A stretch of DNA of 64,000 bases from contig NZ_HE610998.1 of assembly GCF_000285555.1 (NCBI RefSeq), forward strand, positions 14,300 to 78,299, written 5' to 3'. A model generated the notes under the pieces. That model saw only the letters and a program-made list of their open reading frames with translations. It made no database searches and had not been told where the DNA came from. The position numbers and the translations under genes were made by a program. Source of the stretch: Kurthia massiliensis (GTDB lineage Bacteria; Bacillota; Bacilli; Bacillales_A; Planococcaceae). Shown here one piece after another: positions 25,971 through 34,538 of this stretch (position 1 is the first letter of the stretch; each line of letters opens with the position of its first letter).

Positions 25971-27113
25971 TTATACTAGTTCATAACGTAACACTTGATT
26001 ACGACCATTTGATTTTGCTTCATACAATGCTTCATCCGCTTCCTTAAATAACTGTGTCATATTCACTTCTTCGCATAAATGTGGTTTTGAAATGCCGAGA
26101 CTTACCGAAACGTATGGTTCAAAAGGAGATGCAGCATGTGGAATCTTTTCTGCAAAAATCGCTGTGCGCACATTTTCTGCAAATGCGAGCGTTTCATGTT
26201 CGGTACGATTGAATAAAATAAACATAAATTCTTCTCCACCGTAACGTGCTGCAAACGCATGGATGTGATCGGCTTCTTTTTGCAAAACTTTTGCAACGGT
26301 GCGCAACACATTATCGCCTTCTAAATGGCCATAGTAGTCATTGTAATGTTTAAACGCATCGATGTCTAAAATAACTGCTGTCACAGTTTGATCGGGTACA
26401 TGTAAGTTTTGTTCTACATAATGGTATAAGCCGCGTCGATTAGGTAATGTCGTCAACTCATCGCGCACTGATAAATATTGTAATTCTTCATTCAGTGCCT
26501 CTAACTCTGCATTTGTTTCCGTTAACAAATGTTGTTGCATGTAATTTTGTGCCCCACTGTTATATAAAAAGCGAGAACCAATCGTCGCAAACACCATGAA
26601 CACAAAAATATTAATCATATGTCCTGTAAATACAGAGAAGTTTGCTTGCGCAAGATATAGCGAGACTGCCACGATAAGGAGTGGCACGAATTGAATAACG
26701 ATGAATTTTTTCATACTCGAATGATACATCAAAACGCCGACGAGGACATTTGCTAAGTATGCTGTCACTTGGCCGTACGAAAACTGGTCTAATACACTTA
26801 GCGCGCCACCCCATATGTTCAAAAATACATAATAGCTAAGCATGACTCTGTCTAAAAATATAATATGTTGTTCTTTGTTCGGCATGCGCCATAAAATAAG
26901 TAACGTAATAAGTGAAATCGATAATAGCACGACATAAAACACGACATAATATCGGAACGTAAGTCCATGGTTAATAAAATTACGGATAATAAGTGCTAAC
27001 TCTAAAAAGCTTATAATTAATAATGATATTTTCGCGCGATTGACGTTATCGATTGTTAATTTGTTAAAAAAACCACATCCTGGGTGTGGTTGTAAAAGCA
27101 ATAATTCTCGAAT
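25971..27113 (-). CDS. Membrane diguanylate cyclase (GGDEF)
   Basis: It makes c-di-GMP from two GTP. About six membrane segments (residues about 24-190) form an unclassified sensor, then a coiled linker (TETNAELEALNEELQYL) and a complete GGDEF domain: RDELTTLPNRRGLYHY, DIDAFKHYNDYYGH and the active-site motif GGEEF. No EAL domain is present. No ATG, GTG or TTG is well placed: GGAG lies 6 bases before an ATT at 27113, while the TTG at 27101 is 18 bases from it. ATT is therefore the best start (380 aa). A 7-bp hairpin with a T run lies within the first 20 codons. Confidence 0.88.
   Translation of the reverse strand: MRELLLLQPHPGCGFFNKLTIDNVNRAKISLLIISFLELALIIRNFINHGLTFRYYVVFYVVLLSISLITLLILWRMPNKEQHIIFLDRVMLSYYVFLNIWGGALSVLDQFSYGQVTAYLANVLVGVLMYHSSMKKFIVIQFVPLLIVAVSLYLAQANFSVFTGHMINIFVFMVFATIGSRFLYNSGAQNYMQQHLLTETNAELEALNEELQYLSVRDELTTLPNRRGLYHYVEQNLHVPDQTVTAVILDIDAFKHYNDYYGHLEGDNVLRTVAKVLQKEADHIHAFAARYGGEEFMFILFNRTEHETLAFAENVRTAIFAEKIPHAASPFEPYVSVSLGISKPHLCEEVNMTQLFKEADEALYEAKSNGRNQVLRYELV
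27065..27091 (-). promoter_or_regulatory. Terminator-like hairpin inside the start of the diguanylate cyclase gene
   Basis: AACCACA / TGTGGTT with a 7-base loop, followed by a T run, in codons about 8-17 of the reading frame. It could attenuate transcription early or be chance. Confidence 0.45.
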
Positions 27114-27375
27114 AAAAATCTCCTACTTTGTCGTTTGACTTTCATTTGATTCACGATTTTCCTCGTCTTTACTTAGTATATTATAACAATATAGTTCATG
27201 CATAGTAGTAGCAGAACATTTTATAGGTATTTCCATCCTTTTTTAAATTGAATAAATAGTTACACATAAAGCGGTTATAACGTAAATCTATTTAACTATA
27301 TATTTACCACTATTGATATGTTGTAAACACCAAAAATACTACTTCTTCACGCGTGCTACTAAAACATGCAATCTT

Positions 27376-27621
27376 TCATTTTTTCATTTTCTTTTTCATA
27401 TACTTCGATTCTTTTTTCACTATCTTTTTATGGTGCCTCGGTGCATCCGGTACAATCGTCTCGTTTATATAAACAAGGTTTTGATCGCTCATAGACGGTA
27501 TGCGTACTGTTTTGATTTTTGTCTCGCTGACTGTTTCTTTCGTCGCTGACCACATTTGCATCAATAGAAAAAACTATAATTGTGAAGAATGGCAGGAATA
27601 TCTTTTTAGTTTCTTTTTCAC
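27376..27621 (-). pseudogene. Decayed small secreted-protein gene
   Basis: GGAG lies 6 bases before a GTG at 27621 that starts MKKKLK. A signal-peptide core, IFLPFFTIIVFSIDANVV, is readable in a second frame, and the mature part, ATKETVSETKIKTVRIPSM through a basic KKIVKKESKYMKKKMKK end, in a third. Two small frameshifts (about 27596 and 27555) would join them into one exported basic protein of about 80 aa. The family is unknown. The rest of the space from 27102 to 27793 shows no other gene. Confidence 0.5.
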
Positions 27622-27739
27622 ATACATCTCCAATGAAATGAATTTTTTATAACACTAGTAATTCTAAATTACCATCTTTTTATAAAAATTAAACTTTTTT
27701 TATCTAAAATAGTAATATTATATCATTAATTTTCAACAT

Positions 27740-27784
27740 AAAAAAACTAAGAATAGATGTATTTCAACATCTTTCTTAGCTTTT
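27740..27784 (-). terminator. Terminator after the GNAT gene
   Basis: GCTAAGAAaGATGT / ACATCTaTTCTTAGT stem and TTTTTTT on the minus strand. Confidence 0.8.
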
Positions 27785-27793
27785 AAGCGTTAT

Positions 27794-28291
27794 TTATGCT
27801 TCATCGATAAATTTCGTCATATAATACTCATCGATATAGCGCCCTTCGATAAACATCGCATCTTGTTTCGTACCTTCAATTTTATAACCCATCTTTCTAA
27901 ATAAGAAAATCCCTTTTACGTTATTCGTTAATACCATCAACTCTAACCGATGGAATCCATGTTCTCGTGCCCATTGATGCATATGCTCAAACAAGGACGT
28001 ACCGACGCCTGAGCCCCGTGCTTTACTGTGCACGCCGACTGCAATTGTACCGCAATGCTTTGTACTTTGTAACACACCGCGTTTCACTTGTAAATAGCCG
28101 ATAATGTTTTCATCTTCTTCTGCTACAAAAATGGTCATACTGTCTTCGTTTTCTGTCATCCATTCAGCAATACGTTGTGCTTGTAAGTTCATCTCGCCTA
28201 ATTGAAAGATTACAGAATCATATGCGTCTGCATTTTTAATGACTTCTAGTAATTGTTCTGCATCTTCTGGCTTCGCAATGCGAATCTCCAT
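27794..28291 (-). CDS. GNAT family N-acetyltransferase
   Basis: A 165-aa acetyltransferase. EIRIAKPEDAEQLLEVI is the usual GNAT start, GTIAVGVHSKARGSGVGTSLF the acetyl-CoA-binding motif A (RGSGVG), and LELMVLTNNVKGIFLFRKMGY motif B. It resembles Bacillus enzymes of the RimI/ribosomal or amine-acetylating kind; the substrate cannot be assigned. AAAGGAG precedes the ATG. Single gene with its own terminator. Confidence 0.9.
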   Translation of the reverse strand: MEIRIAKPEDAEQLLEVIKNADAYDSVIFQLGEMNLQAQRIAEWMTENEDSMTIFVAEEDENIIGYLQVKRGVLQSTKHCGTIAVGVHSKARGSGVGTSLFEHMHQWAREHGFHRLELMVLTNNVKGIFLFRKMGYKIEGTKQDAMFIEGRYIDEYYMTKFIDEA

Positions 28292-28422
28292 CGAATCAGC
28301 TCCTTTTCCAATCTACCTGTCTATTACCCATTTTTCCGTCGTTACATACGTTGCGATTTAAAAGTTTTTCTCTTTTCATATTAACAGAATATTCTGTATA
28401 ATCAAAAGTAGGAGATGATCAC

Positions 28423-28908
28423 TTGAGTTTAACATTAGCAGAAAAACATTTAGCACAATTTGAAGCAGCGCACCGTATTCAAATTTTAGCGCAATCGTCC
28501 GCAACGGTGGCACAAGCGGCTGCAGCCTTAAAATGCGAACCTGCTCGCATTGCAAAATCGCTCACATTTTCAGTCGGTGACGATGTCATTTTAATCGTTG
28601 CTGCAGGTGATGCCAAAATTGACAACAAGAAATTCAAACAATATTTTGGCGTAAAAGCGAAAATGCTCGCACCTGATGAAGTAGAAGCGTGCGTCGGCCA
28701 CGCAATCGGTGGCGTTTGCCCGTTTGGCGTACCAGAAACAGTCGACATTTTTTTAGATGCCTCATTAAAACGTTTCGATACGGTCTTTCCAGCGTGTGGC
28801 ACATCAAATAGCGCGATTGAATTATCAATCGCTGAGTTAGAACAATTTACAAACTATCAGCAATGGGTCGACATCAGTAAAGGTTGGCAAGATGATACAC
28901 CATCATAA
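28423..28908 (+). CDS. YbaK/EbsC-type aminoacyl-tRNA deacylase
   Basis: A 161-aa protein of the YbaK/ProX editing family, which hydrolyses mischarged aminoacyl-tRNA such as Cys- or Ala-tRNAPro. AKSLTFSVGDDVILIVAAGDAKID includes the conserved K-S-L and the G-D segment; GGVCPFGVP and FPACGTSNSAIEL are characteristic. It starts with TTG after TAGGAG. Length is normal. The exact tRNA substrate is not deducible. Confidence 0.9.
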   Translation: MSLTLAEKHLAQFEAAHRIQILAQSSATVAQAAAALKCEPARIAKSLTFSVGDDVILIVAAGDAKIDNKKFKQYFGVKAKMLAPDEVEACVGHAIGGVCPFGVPETVDIFLDASLKRFDTVFPACGTSNSAIELSIAELEQFTNYQQWVDISKGWQDDTPS

Positions 28909-28910
28909 AA

Positions 28911-29044
28911 ACGAGGCTGGGACATAAGTGTAAAAACACGATCTCAAATGAGCATAAGAAAAACCGGAATCGCGCTGTGGCGCGGTTCCGGTTTTTTGTT
29001 GCGAACACTAAAAAAGGAAAATGAAATGTTTTGTCCCAGCCTCG
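28911..29044 (-). repeat. GGCTGGGACA dispersed element, copy 4
   Basis: GAGGCTGGGACATAAGTG to TTTTGTCCCAGCCTC, with the AAAACCGGAATCGCGC / GCGCGGTTCCGGTTTT hairpin in the centre. It lies between the convergent deacylase and helicase genes and is almost base-for-base the same as copy 6. Confidence 0.95.
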
Positions 29045-29050
29045 TTGTCG

Positions 29051-31087
29051 TTATGACGATTTTTTAAAAGTAAATGAAATCGTATTGCCCGTTTGAATCG
29101 CTTCCGATAGTTCATCGTAAAATTCACCATCTCCGAGACCAAATAAATAGCACCAACCTTTTGTGCGCATTAAAGCGTTAAATAGTTCATTTCGTAATGT
29201 GACATTCGCTTCTTCCATTGCAAGTTTTTCTAATCCTATTAAGTAAATGACATACGCTTCTTGGCCACGTGCACGTGAAACCGTAGAAACCGTCACTGCA
29301 CCTTCCTCATAAAAGCTCCTGTCATCTTGGACATCTCGAGGAAGATACGTTTTTATACCACGTGCTGCTAATCCATCAGCAATCTCACGTTGAAGATTAG
29401 GATCTTCGCCAAGCGTCAACACGCTAATATGACGCGACACATCTAGACCATCTTGTTGTTGATTTACTTGTAGTGCAGTCGCAAGTTGGTCGAGTTCCGC
29501 TTCTCGCTCTTGATGTAATTGTAACTGCATCAGTGTAGTAGCCGTTAACTTCGCGATTTGATTCGGCGAGTGTGCAGGCGGTCTGTGCAATACAATTTGT
29601 TCCCCTTCTTGAAAGACCCCTTTTAACACATCATAGCCGAGATGTTGCCATGCATCTTTTGTCGTCACGCCTGCTAACATCCCTTTTTTACGTAACAATC
29701 CCATACCAATTGTATGAGCTGCCGTAATGACCGGCGCCGGTGTGCGGTAACACGTTAACATTAAATCACTTTTTAATAGGCCGCCTTTATGCATACCCGT
29801 CACAAAATGTCGAAAGGTCGTATGTGCACCGAACATATCACGCGCTGTCGGTGTCAACATTTTCGTTAAATCGGTACTTTCATCGTACGCCCAAATTAAA
29901 CGTCGATTTACTTTTTCTCCGTCTATCGGCTTCGTCAACTCATAACTGAGCCAATAAAACGGCTGACGCTCTTCATATTTGTACGTATCGGAAGTCATAA
30001 AGCATTCCCCTTCATCGATGAGCAAAGCATCATACAGCGGATGGATCACGTCGATGTCATGTAAAAAACGCTGACAAAGCGCACCAATTAGTTCACTGCG
30101 CTCTTGTAGGCGGTGTTGACGTTGAAATTGGGACACATTTGGCATCGCATACTGATGCGCCTGACAAATTTCAGCAAAAAACCCGGCAGATCCAAAAAAG
30201 GAATGCACATGAATATGTGGACGCGCTTGCTCGAAATCGACCGCATTGTTGCTAAAATAACGTAGCCAATAATCAATTTGTTCGATTAATGATGGTGCTA
30301 GATCTTCAGAGTAATGCACAAAGCCAATATGCCAATGTGGATATTTCAAATGCATATGTGCCGCTTTTTGACATTGCACCGCCGTTTTACCTGTTCCTGT
30401 GATGCCCCGAATGCGCTGCTGACCAGGGGCGATGATTTTGCCTAGAATGTCTTGCTTTCTATCTATCGCTTTCGGACGCATCGACAGTTCATAAATGGCG
30501 TTTAAACGCGAAGAATCCGTCGTCGGCACGTTTTCAACAGGACGCATGCGTATCCCGCTTAATAAAGCTTGTAGCGCTTGAAATTGCATGTCACTCATCG
30601 GACCGCTTTTCATCGTCGTCGGTGCTTGTTCTATTTTTTGTTGCATGCGATAGAGCGTTAAATCTTCTTTCAACAATAATGAGCGCGCGTCTTCGTGCCA
30701 TTCAGCGGTGCTCACTTGTGGAAGCGCGATTAACCCTTTTACTTGCACATAAGGAGCCAGCGCCGAGTCACGGCCGATAAATGTCCGTACGCTATCGACA
30801 TGACGTTCCATTTTTTCATACGCTGCTTCTATATCGATTGATGCGAACGATTGATCATATATATCTAAAATAATTAAACCTTGTTGTTGATCTACAATTA
30901 AAATATCTGCAAGTTGACGATTGTCACCTTGCACAATATATAAAGGAAAGCGCCAGTATGCAATACTCTGTCGCTTCATGAAACTATCTTTCGTTAACTG
31001 CCACACGCGCCATTGCCCACTATCTTTTGCACGCACTAACCGTTCCATTTCGATGAAGCGCTCTAGTTGTCGATCTAATATGCTCAC
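29051..31087 (-). CDS. Superfamily-1 helicase-like protein with degenerate nuclease-like N-terminus
   Basis: A 678-aa protein with an SF1-type ATPase core. Walker A is RGITGTGKTAVQC (about residue 225), Walker B DALLIDEGECF, and the C-terminal helicase half has VSTVSRARGQEAYVIYLIG and RNELFNALMRTKGWCYLFG, as in UvrD/RecD relatives. The first about 120 residues resemble a NERD or restriction-like domain (LADILIVDQQQGLIILDIYD), but the expected ExK catalytic pair reads as DIYD, so nuclease activity is doubtful. It is alone, with no partner gene beside it. A role in DNA repair or defence is possible and unproven. Confidence 0.82.
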   Translation of the reverse strand: MSILDRQLERFIEMERLVRAKDSGQWRVWQLTKDSFMKRQSIAYWRFPLYIVQGDNRQLADILIVDQQQGLIILDIYDQSFASIDIEAAYEKMERHVDSVRTFIGRDSALAPYVQVKGLIALPQVSTAEWHEDARSLLLKEDLTLYRMQQKIEQAPTTMKSGPMSDMQFQALQALLSGIRMRPVENVPTTDSSRLNAIYELSMRPKAIDRKQDILGKIIAPGQQRIRGITGTGKTAVQCQKAAHMHLKYPHWHIGFVHYSEDLAPSLIEQIDYWLRYFSNNAVDFEQARPHIHVHSFFGSAGFFAEICQAHQYAMPNVSQFQRQHRLQERSELIGALCQRFLHDIDVIHPLYDALLIDEGECFMTSDTYKYEERQPFYWLSYELTKPIDGEKVNRRLIWAYDESTDLTKMLTPTARDMFGAHTTFRHFVTGMHKGGLLKSDLMLTCYRTPAPVITAAHTIGMGLLRKKGMLAGVTTKDAWQHLGYDVLKGVFQEGEQIVLHRPPAHSPNQIAKLTATTLMQLQLHQEREAELDQLATALQVNQQQDGLDVSRHISVLTLGEDPNLQREIADGLAARGIKTYLPRDVQDDRSFYEEGAVTVSTVSRARGQEAYVIYLIGLEKLAMEEANVTLRNELFNALMRTKGWCYLFGLGDGEFYDELSEAIQTGNTISFTFKKSS

Positions 31088-31293
31088 CTGAATCCCTCCT
31101 ATCTATACATCATTATGTCACTTATACCCAAATATCCTATCTTAAGACGTAATTTGATCGACAAAACGACGATGTACTTATCGCTTTTGCACAATTTCAT
31201 GCAAATGGCATTGCATTCCTTCATCAAAAGTACTAGTAAATTGCAAATATATTAACGTATATCGACCTAAACTCGAGCATGCGATTTCGAAGC

Positions 31294-31319
31294 GTTTAAT
31301 GGTCTTTTGAAAGAGGTAT
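31294..31319 (+). promoter_or_regulatory. Sigma-B type promoter of the stress-protein pair
   Basis: GTTTAA-N14-AGGTAT matches the sigma-B consensus (GTTTAA/GGGTAT) at 11 of 12 positions, 35 bases before the first universal stress gene. Confidence 0.75.
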
Positions 31320-31354
31320 TAAAAACATAAATACATTTCAGGGGAGGGTTTTGC

Positions 31355-31804
31355 ATGTATGAAAAAATTATGGTATGTGTAGATGGTTCGGAATTTTCTT
31401 ATAAATTATTTGAACAAGCGATCGTCGTTGCAGGACGTTACGATTCAGATGTATATCTCGTACGCATTATTGATATGCGCGCGATACCTTATTTAAAATC
31501 GTATGCAGCAATGACTTACGACCAAATGAATGAAGATGCTTATAAACGTTGTGAAGAAGTTGTCGCCGCATATAAAGCGAAGTCAGATACACCTGAACGC
31601 TATGATCGTGTGCATATCGTCGTACAATCTGGTTCACCGCGGAAGCTCATTACCCATAAAATTGCAAAAGACATACAACCTGGATTGATTATTTGTGGCG
31701 CACGTACGCAAAAGAAAGGTGCTGAGCGCTTCGTCGGCAACGTAGCGACCCATATTTTAAACACCGCAGAATGCGACGTGCTCGTCGTTTATAATGACGC
31801 ATAA
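31355..31804 (+). CDS. Universal stress protein, first of tandem pair
   Basis: A 149-aa UspA-domain protein. It starts YEKIMVCVDGSEFSYKLFEQAI and ends near LIICGARTQKKGAERFVGNVATHIL, with the G-x2-G-x9-G(S/T) nucleotide loop partly altered (GARTQKKGAERFVGN). AGGGGAGG precedes the ATG. It is 48 bases upstream of a second copy, and the probable sigma-B promoter fits a general stress role. Confidence 0.92.
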   Translation: MYEKIMVCVDGSEFSYKLFEQAIVVAGRYDSDVYLVRIIDMRAIPYLKSYAAMTYDQMNEDAYKRCEEVVAAYKAKSDTPERYDRVHIVVQSGSPRKLITHKIAKDIQPGLIICGARTQKKGAERFVGNVATHILNTAECDVLVVYNDA

Positions 31805-31852
31805 TATGAACGCGCTCGCGCCAACGATGTCTCGTGGAAAGAAGGGAATTAT

Positions 31853-32293
31853 ATGTATCAACGAATTTTAGTTTGTATCGACGGTTCGGACATGTCATCA
31901 ATCATTTTATCGCATGCGATTGATGTTGCAGGTAGACATGCCGCCAAAATATATGTCACTAACATTGTCGACACGCGTAGTTGGCCGAGCTTAGAACATT
32001 ATGCAACGACGCAACGGGAACAAGAAAAAATCGCTTACGAACAAGCATCGAAAGCGATTCAACATTATATTGCCGAAAGTGACATGCCAAACACACAATT
32101 TGAAGTCATCGTCGAAGCAGGTTCACCGCGTTCGTTAATTACGAAAAAAATCGCAAAACACGTAGATGCTGATTTAATCATTATCGGTTCATCTAGCGTA
32201 AAAGGTGTCGAACATTTAGTCATTGGCAGTGTCGCAAGTGCTGTATTAAATACAGCGACATGTGACGTTCTCGTCGTTCGTCGTCCAAATTAA
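31853..32293 (+). CDS. Universal stress protein, second of tandem pair
   Basis: A 146-aa UspA-domain paralogue of the preceding gene: YQRILVCIDGSDMSSIILSHAI at the start and LIIIGSSSVKGVEHLVIGSVASAVL at the ATP-binding loop. The two clearly arose by tandem duplication but have diverged over most of their length. GAAGGGAAT precedes the ATG. Cotranscription with the first copy is likely, since no terminator separates them. Confidence 0.92.
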   Translation: MYQRILVCIDGSDMSSIILSHAIDVAGRHAAKIYVTNIVDTRSWPSLEHYATTQREQEKIAYEQASKAIQHYIAESDMPNTQFEVIVEAGSPRSLITKKIAKHVDADLIIIGSSSVKGVEHLVIGSVASAVLNTATCDVLVVRRPN

Positions 32294-32329
32294 AAAGTAG
32301 GGGCCGATTATTGGCTCCTACTTTTTAAA
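32292..32329 (+). terminator. Terminator after the stress-protein pair
   Basis: AAAAAGTAGGgGCC / GGCtCCTACTTTTT. Confidence 0.88.
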
Positions 32330-32365
32330 TGGCTCTTAACGCCACACCTTTATATTGCAATTTAT

Positions 32366-34420
32366 TTAAGGTGCTTTAATTGTCGCTTTGAATAAATCTC
32401 CTTCGACTTGTAGCTGAACGGCTGTGCCATGTAGATTCGCAATCGATTGTGCAATGGCTAAACCAAGCCCTGACCCTTCCGTATGACGTGACGCATCGCC
32501 ACGTTTAAATCGGTTCATCAGTTCATCTATATCTTCAGGCAATTCGTACGCCGTCACATTTTTAATCATTAGCGTCCCTTCGACTAACTGAACGTAAATG
32601 CGTGTATGTGGTGTACTATATTTAATCGCATTTCCAATTAAATTATCAATCATACGTGCCCACTTCGCCGCATCTACATTGATGACATAACTGTCTACAT
32701 CAAATTGCATACGCAACGTTAAATGGCGTGCTTCAGCTAATGCTTGTTGCTCGCCGACAAGCTGTTGAATCATTTGAACGTAATCGACCGATGAGCGATT
32801 GAGGGTCACTTGCCCAGAAGCCATTTTCGACACGTCAAATAAATCATCAATCAATACTTTTAACTTTTGTGTTTTACTATCCAATACAGTGACATATTGT
32901 TCACGTTCTGCTTGTGTCAATGCCGGATTTTTTAATAAATCTGTATAAGTCATCATCGCAGTCAATGGTGTCCGTAAATCGTGACTGACATTCGTAATTA
33001 ATTCCGTTTTCATGCGTTCACTTTTTTGTTGTTCGCGATAAGAATCATCAATATTCATTTTCAATGCTGCAATTTGTGCAGAATGTTTTGCTAATGGATA
33101 ACGCCCTGAAAATGGTGCTGTTTTTAATGTTGCTTGGCGAATCGCCGTATTCATAGCAGCCATTTGTCGCCATGCCAATACGATCATCGGAACCATCACA
33201 ACAGCCCATAATATTATATAGAGGAACCAAATATCTTGATAGCCGTTTTGCGATACGATCACAAAGCCGATGCCTGCTAAGAAAAAGGCCATCCACGTAA
33301 ACAATAAAAACAATGGGTGACGTGGCACATAAAAAGCGTGTTTGAACACATCACTGTTCAAGCTGAACCAACTCGTTTGTCGCCAATTACCCGATTTTAT
33401 GCTATAGACGATGCTATGGATTATATATAATAACCAATAGATGAAAAAGGCTGATGCTAACAGCGTCATGACGACATATAGATACCGGTCATATGGTAAA
33501 TACGTCAAATCTCTTAAATAGACGTACCAGTTCGCCCCAATTACGAGACCGATGCACATAATGGCCATCACGAAACCGATTTGCACTTCTACGTATCCTT
33601 TTGCGCGTTTGTATTGCTTACGTGTGAAGAACCAAAGAAGTACTGCTAACACGAGTGCGACAATCCCTGCAATCTTTAGTACCGTTAAAAATTGTTGCAT
33701 CTTCATATAACCACGTTCATCATCTTCCATCAATGCAATCGTCGATTCAGTTGCATAAATCGTGCCTTCATACGTTTTATATCGTGCGGGCAATAAATCA
33801 AAAATGGCGCTTCTGTCTATATTACGATAAGAGCCAATTAAATACGCTTCGTCTTTCTCACGTTGAATGACGTATTTAGACGGTTGATCATCTTTGTGCC
33901 CATTCGTCAATACATCACCTGTGTACGGATTCGTTAAACGATAGACGTAATCATATTTTGGTTTTTTCGATTGAAACGTTTGCAGTTGTTTTTCAATCTT
34001 GTGGCGATTGCGTTTCAATAATAACTGTTTCACGTACGCATCATCATTATAAATTTTCGTATTATATTTTAACGCTTCCTTTAATTCACGACGTAATGCT
34101 TTTTTCTGTGTCGCAGTCATTTCATACGTTGCCAACGTCTTAAAATGCGATTTTAATTCGGCGGCACGCTGCTCTTCAGAATCTGACAAGTTTTCGCGAA
34201 ATGCGTTTACATCATCATTTTTCACTCGATAATGTTTTAGCACATTGTCCACTTTTAATTGTGCTAAAATTTGCTGATCGATATCACGATAAATATCGGC
34301 GCGTACGTCTTTAAATAATTCACTATCTACATAATTTTCCGGTTTATCAAAGCTAGCAACCCATGCACATAAACTCATGCAAACGATAGCGAGCAATAAA
34401 CTAAGTATCACTTTTTTCAT
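32366..34420 (-). CDS. Sensor histidine kinase
   Basis: A 684-aa membrane kinase. An N-terminal membrane anchor (about residues 5-24), a roughly 210-residue extracellular domain, and about five more membrane segments (about 240-420) precede the catalytic region. The H-box is NVSHDLRTPLTAMMTYTDLL, the N-box DNLIGNAIKYS and the G-box EGSGLGLAIAQSI. No HAMP or PAS domain is evident. The response regulator gene ends 90 bases upstream. The signal is unknown; the multi-helix sensor resembles those of envelope-stress or peptide-sensing kinases. Confidence 0.93.
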   Translation of the reverse strand: MKKVILSLLLAIVCMSLCAWVASFDKPENYVDSELFKDVRADIYRDIDQQILAQLKVDNVLKHYRVKNDDVNAFRENLSDSEEQRAAELKSHFKTLATYEMTATQKKALRRELKEALKYNTKIYNDDAYVKQLLLKRNRHKIEKQLQTFQSKKPKYDYVYRLTNPYTGDVLTNGHKDDQPSKYVIQREKDEAYLIGSYRNIDRSAIFDLLPARYKTYEGTIYATESTIALMEDDERGYMKMQQFLTVLKIAGIVALVLAVLLWFFTRKQYKRAKGYVEVQIGFVMAIMCIGLVIGANWYVYLRDLTYLPYDRYLYVVMTLLASAFFIYWLLYIIHSIVYSIKSGNWRQTSWFSLNSDVFKHAFYVPRHPLFLLFTWMAFFLAGIGFVIVSQNGYQDIWFLYIILWAVVMVPMIVLAWRQMAAMNTAIRQATLKTAPFSGRYPLAKHSAQIAALKMNIDDSYREQQKSERMKTELITNVSHDLRTPLTAMMTYTDLLKNPALTQAEREQYVTVLDSKTQKLKVLIDDLFDVSKMASGQVTLNRSSVDYVQMIQQLVGEQQALAEARHLTLRMQFDVDSYVINVDAAKWARMIDNLIGNAIKYSTPHTRIYVQLVEGTLMIKNVTAYELPEDIDELMNRFKRGDASRHTEGSGLGLAIAQSIANLHGTAVQLQVEGDLFKATIKAP

Positions 34421-34430
34421 ATGTTCACCT

Positions 34431-34538
34431 CTACATTTCTAACGACAGAAAATGGACGGTGCAGTAAAGAATTACTGCGATACCAAAGGCAATGGCGACG
34501 AATGACCATTTATTGTGGGTCGATTTTATAACCGACAC
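34431..34538 (-). CDS. Possible overlapping membrane micro-ORF between regulator and kinase
   Basis: A GTG at 34538, inside the last codons of the response regulator but in another frame, opens a 35-codon frame: MSVIKSTHNKWSFVAIAFG, then a hydrophobic stretch ending ILYCTVHFLSLEM. It encodes one clear transmembrane helix with a basic start, and its stop lies immediately upstream of the kinase ribosome binding site. It fills nearly all of the 90-base gap. Only the sequence pattern supports it. Confidence 0.35.
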   Translation of the reverse strand: MSVIKSTHNKWSFVAIAFGIAVILYCTVHFLSLEM

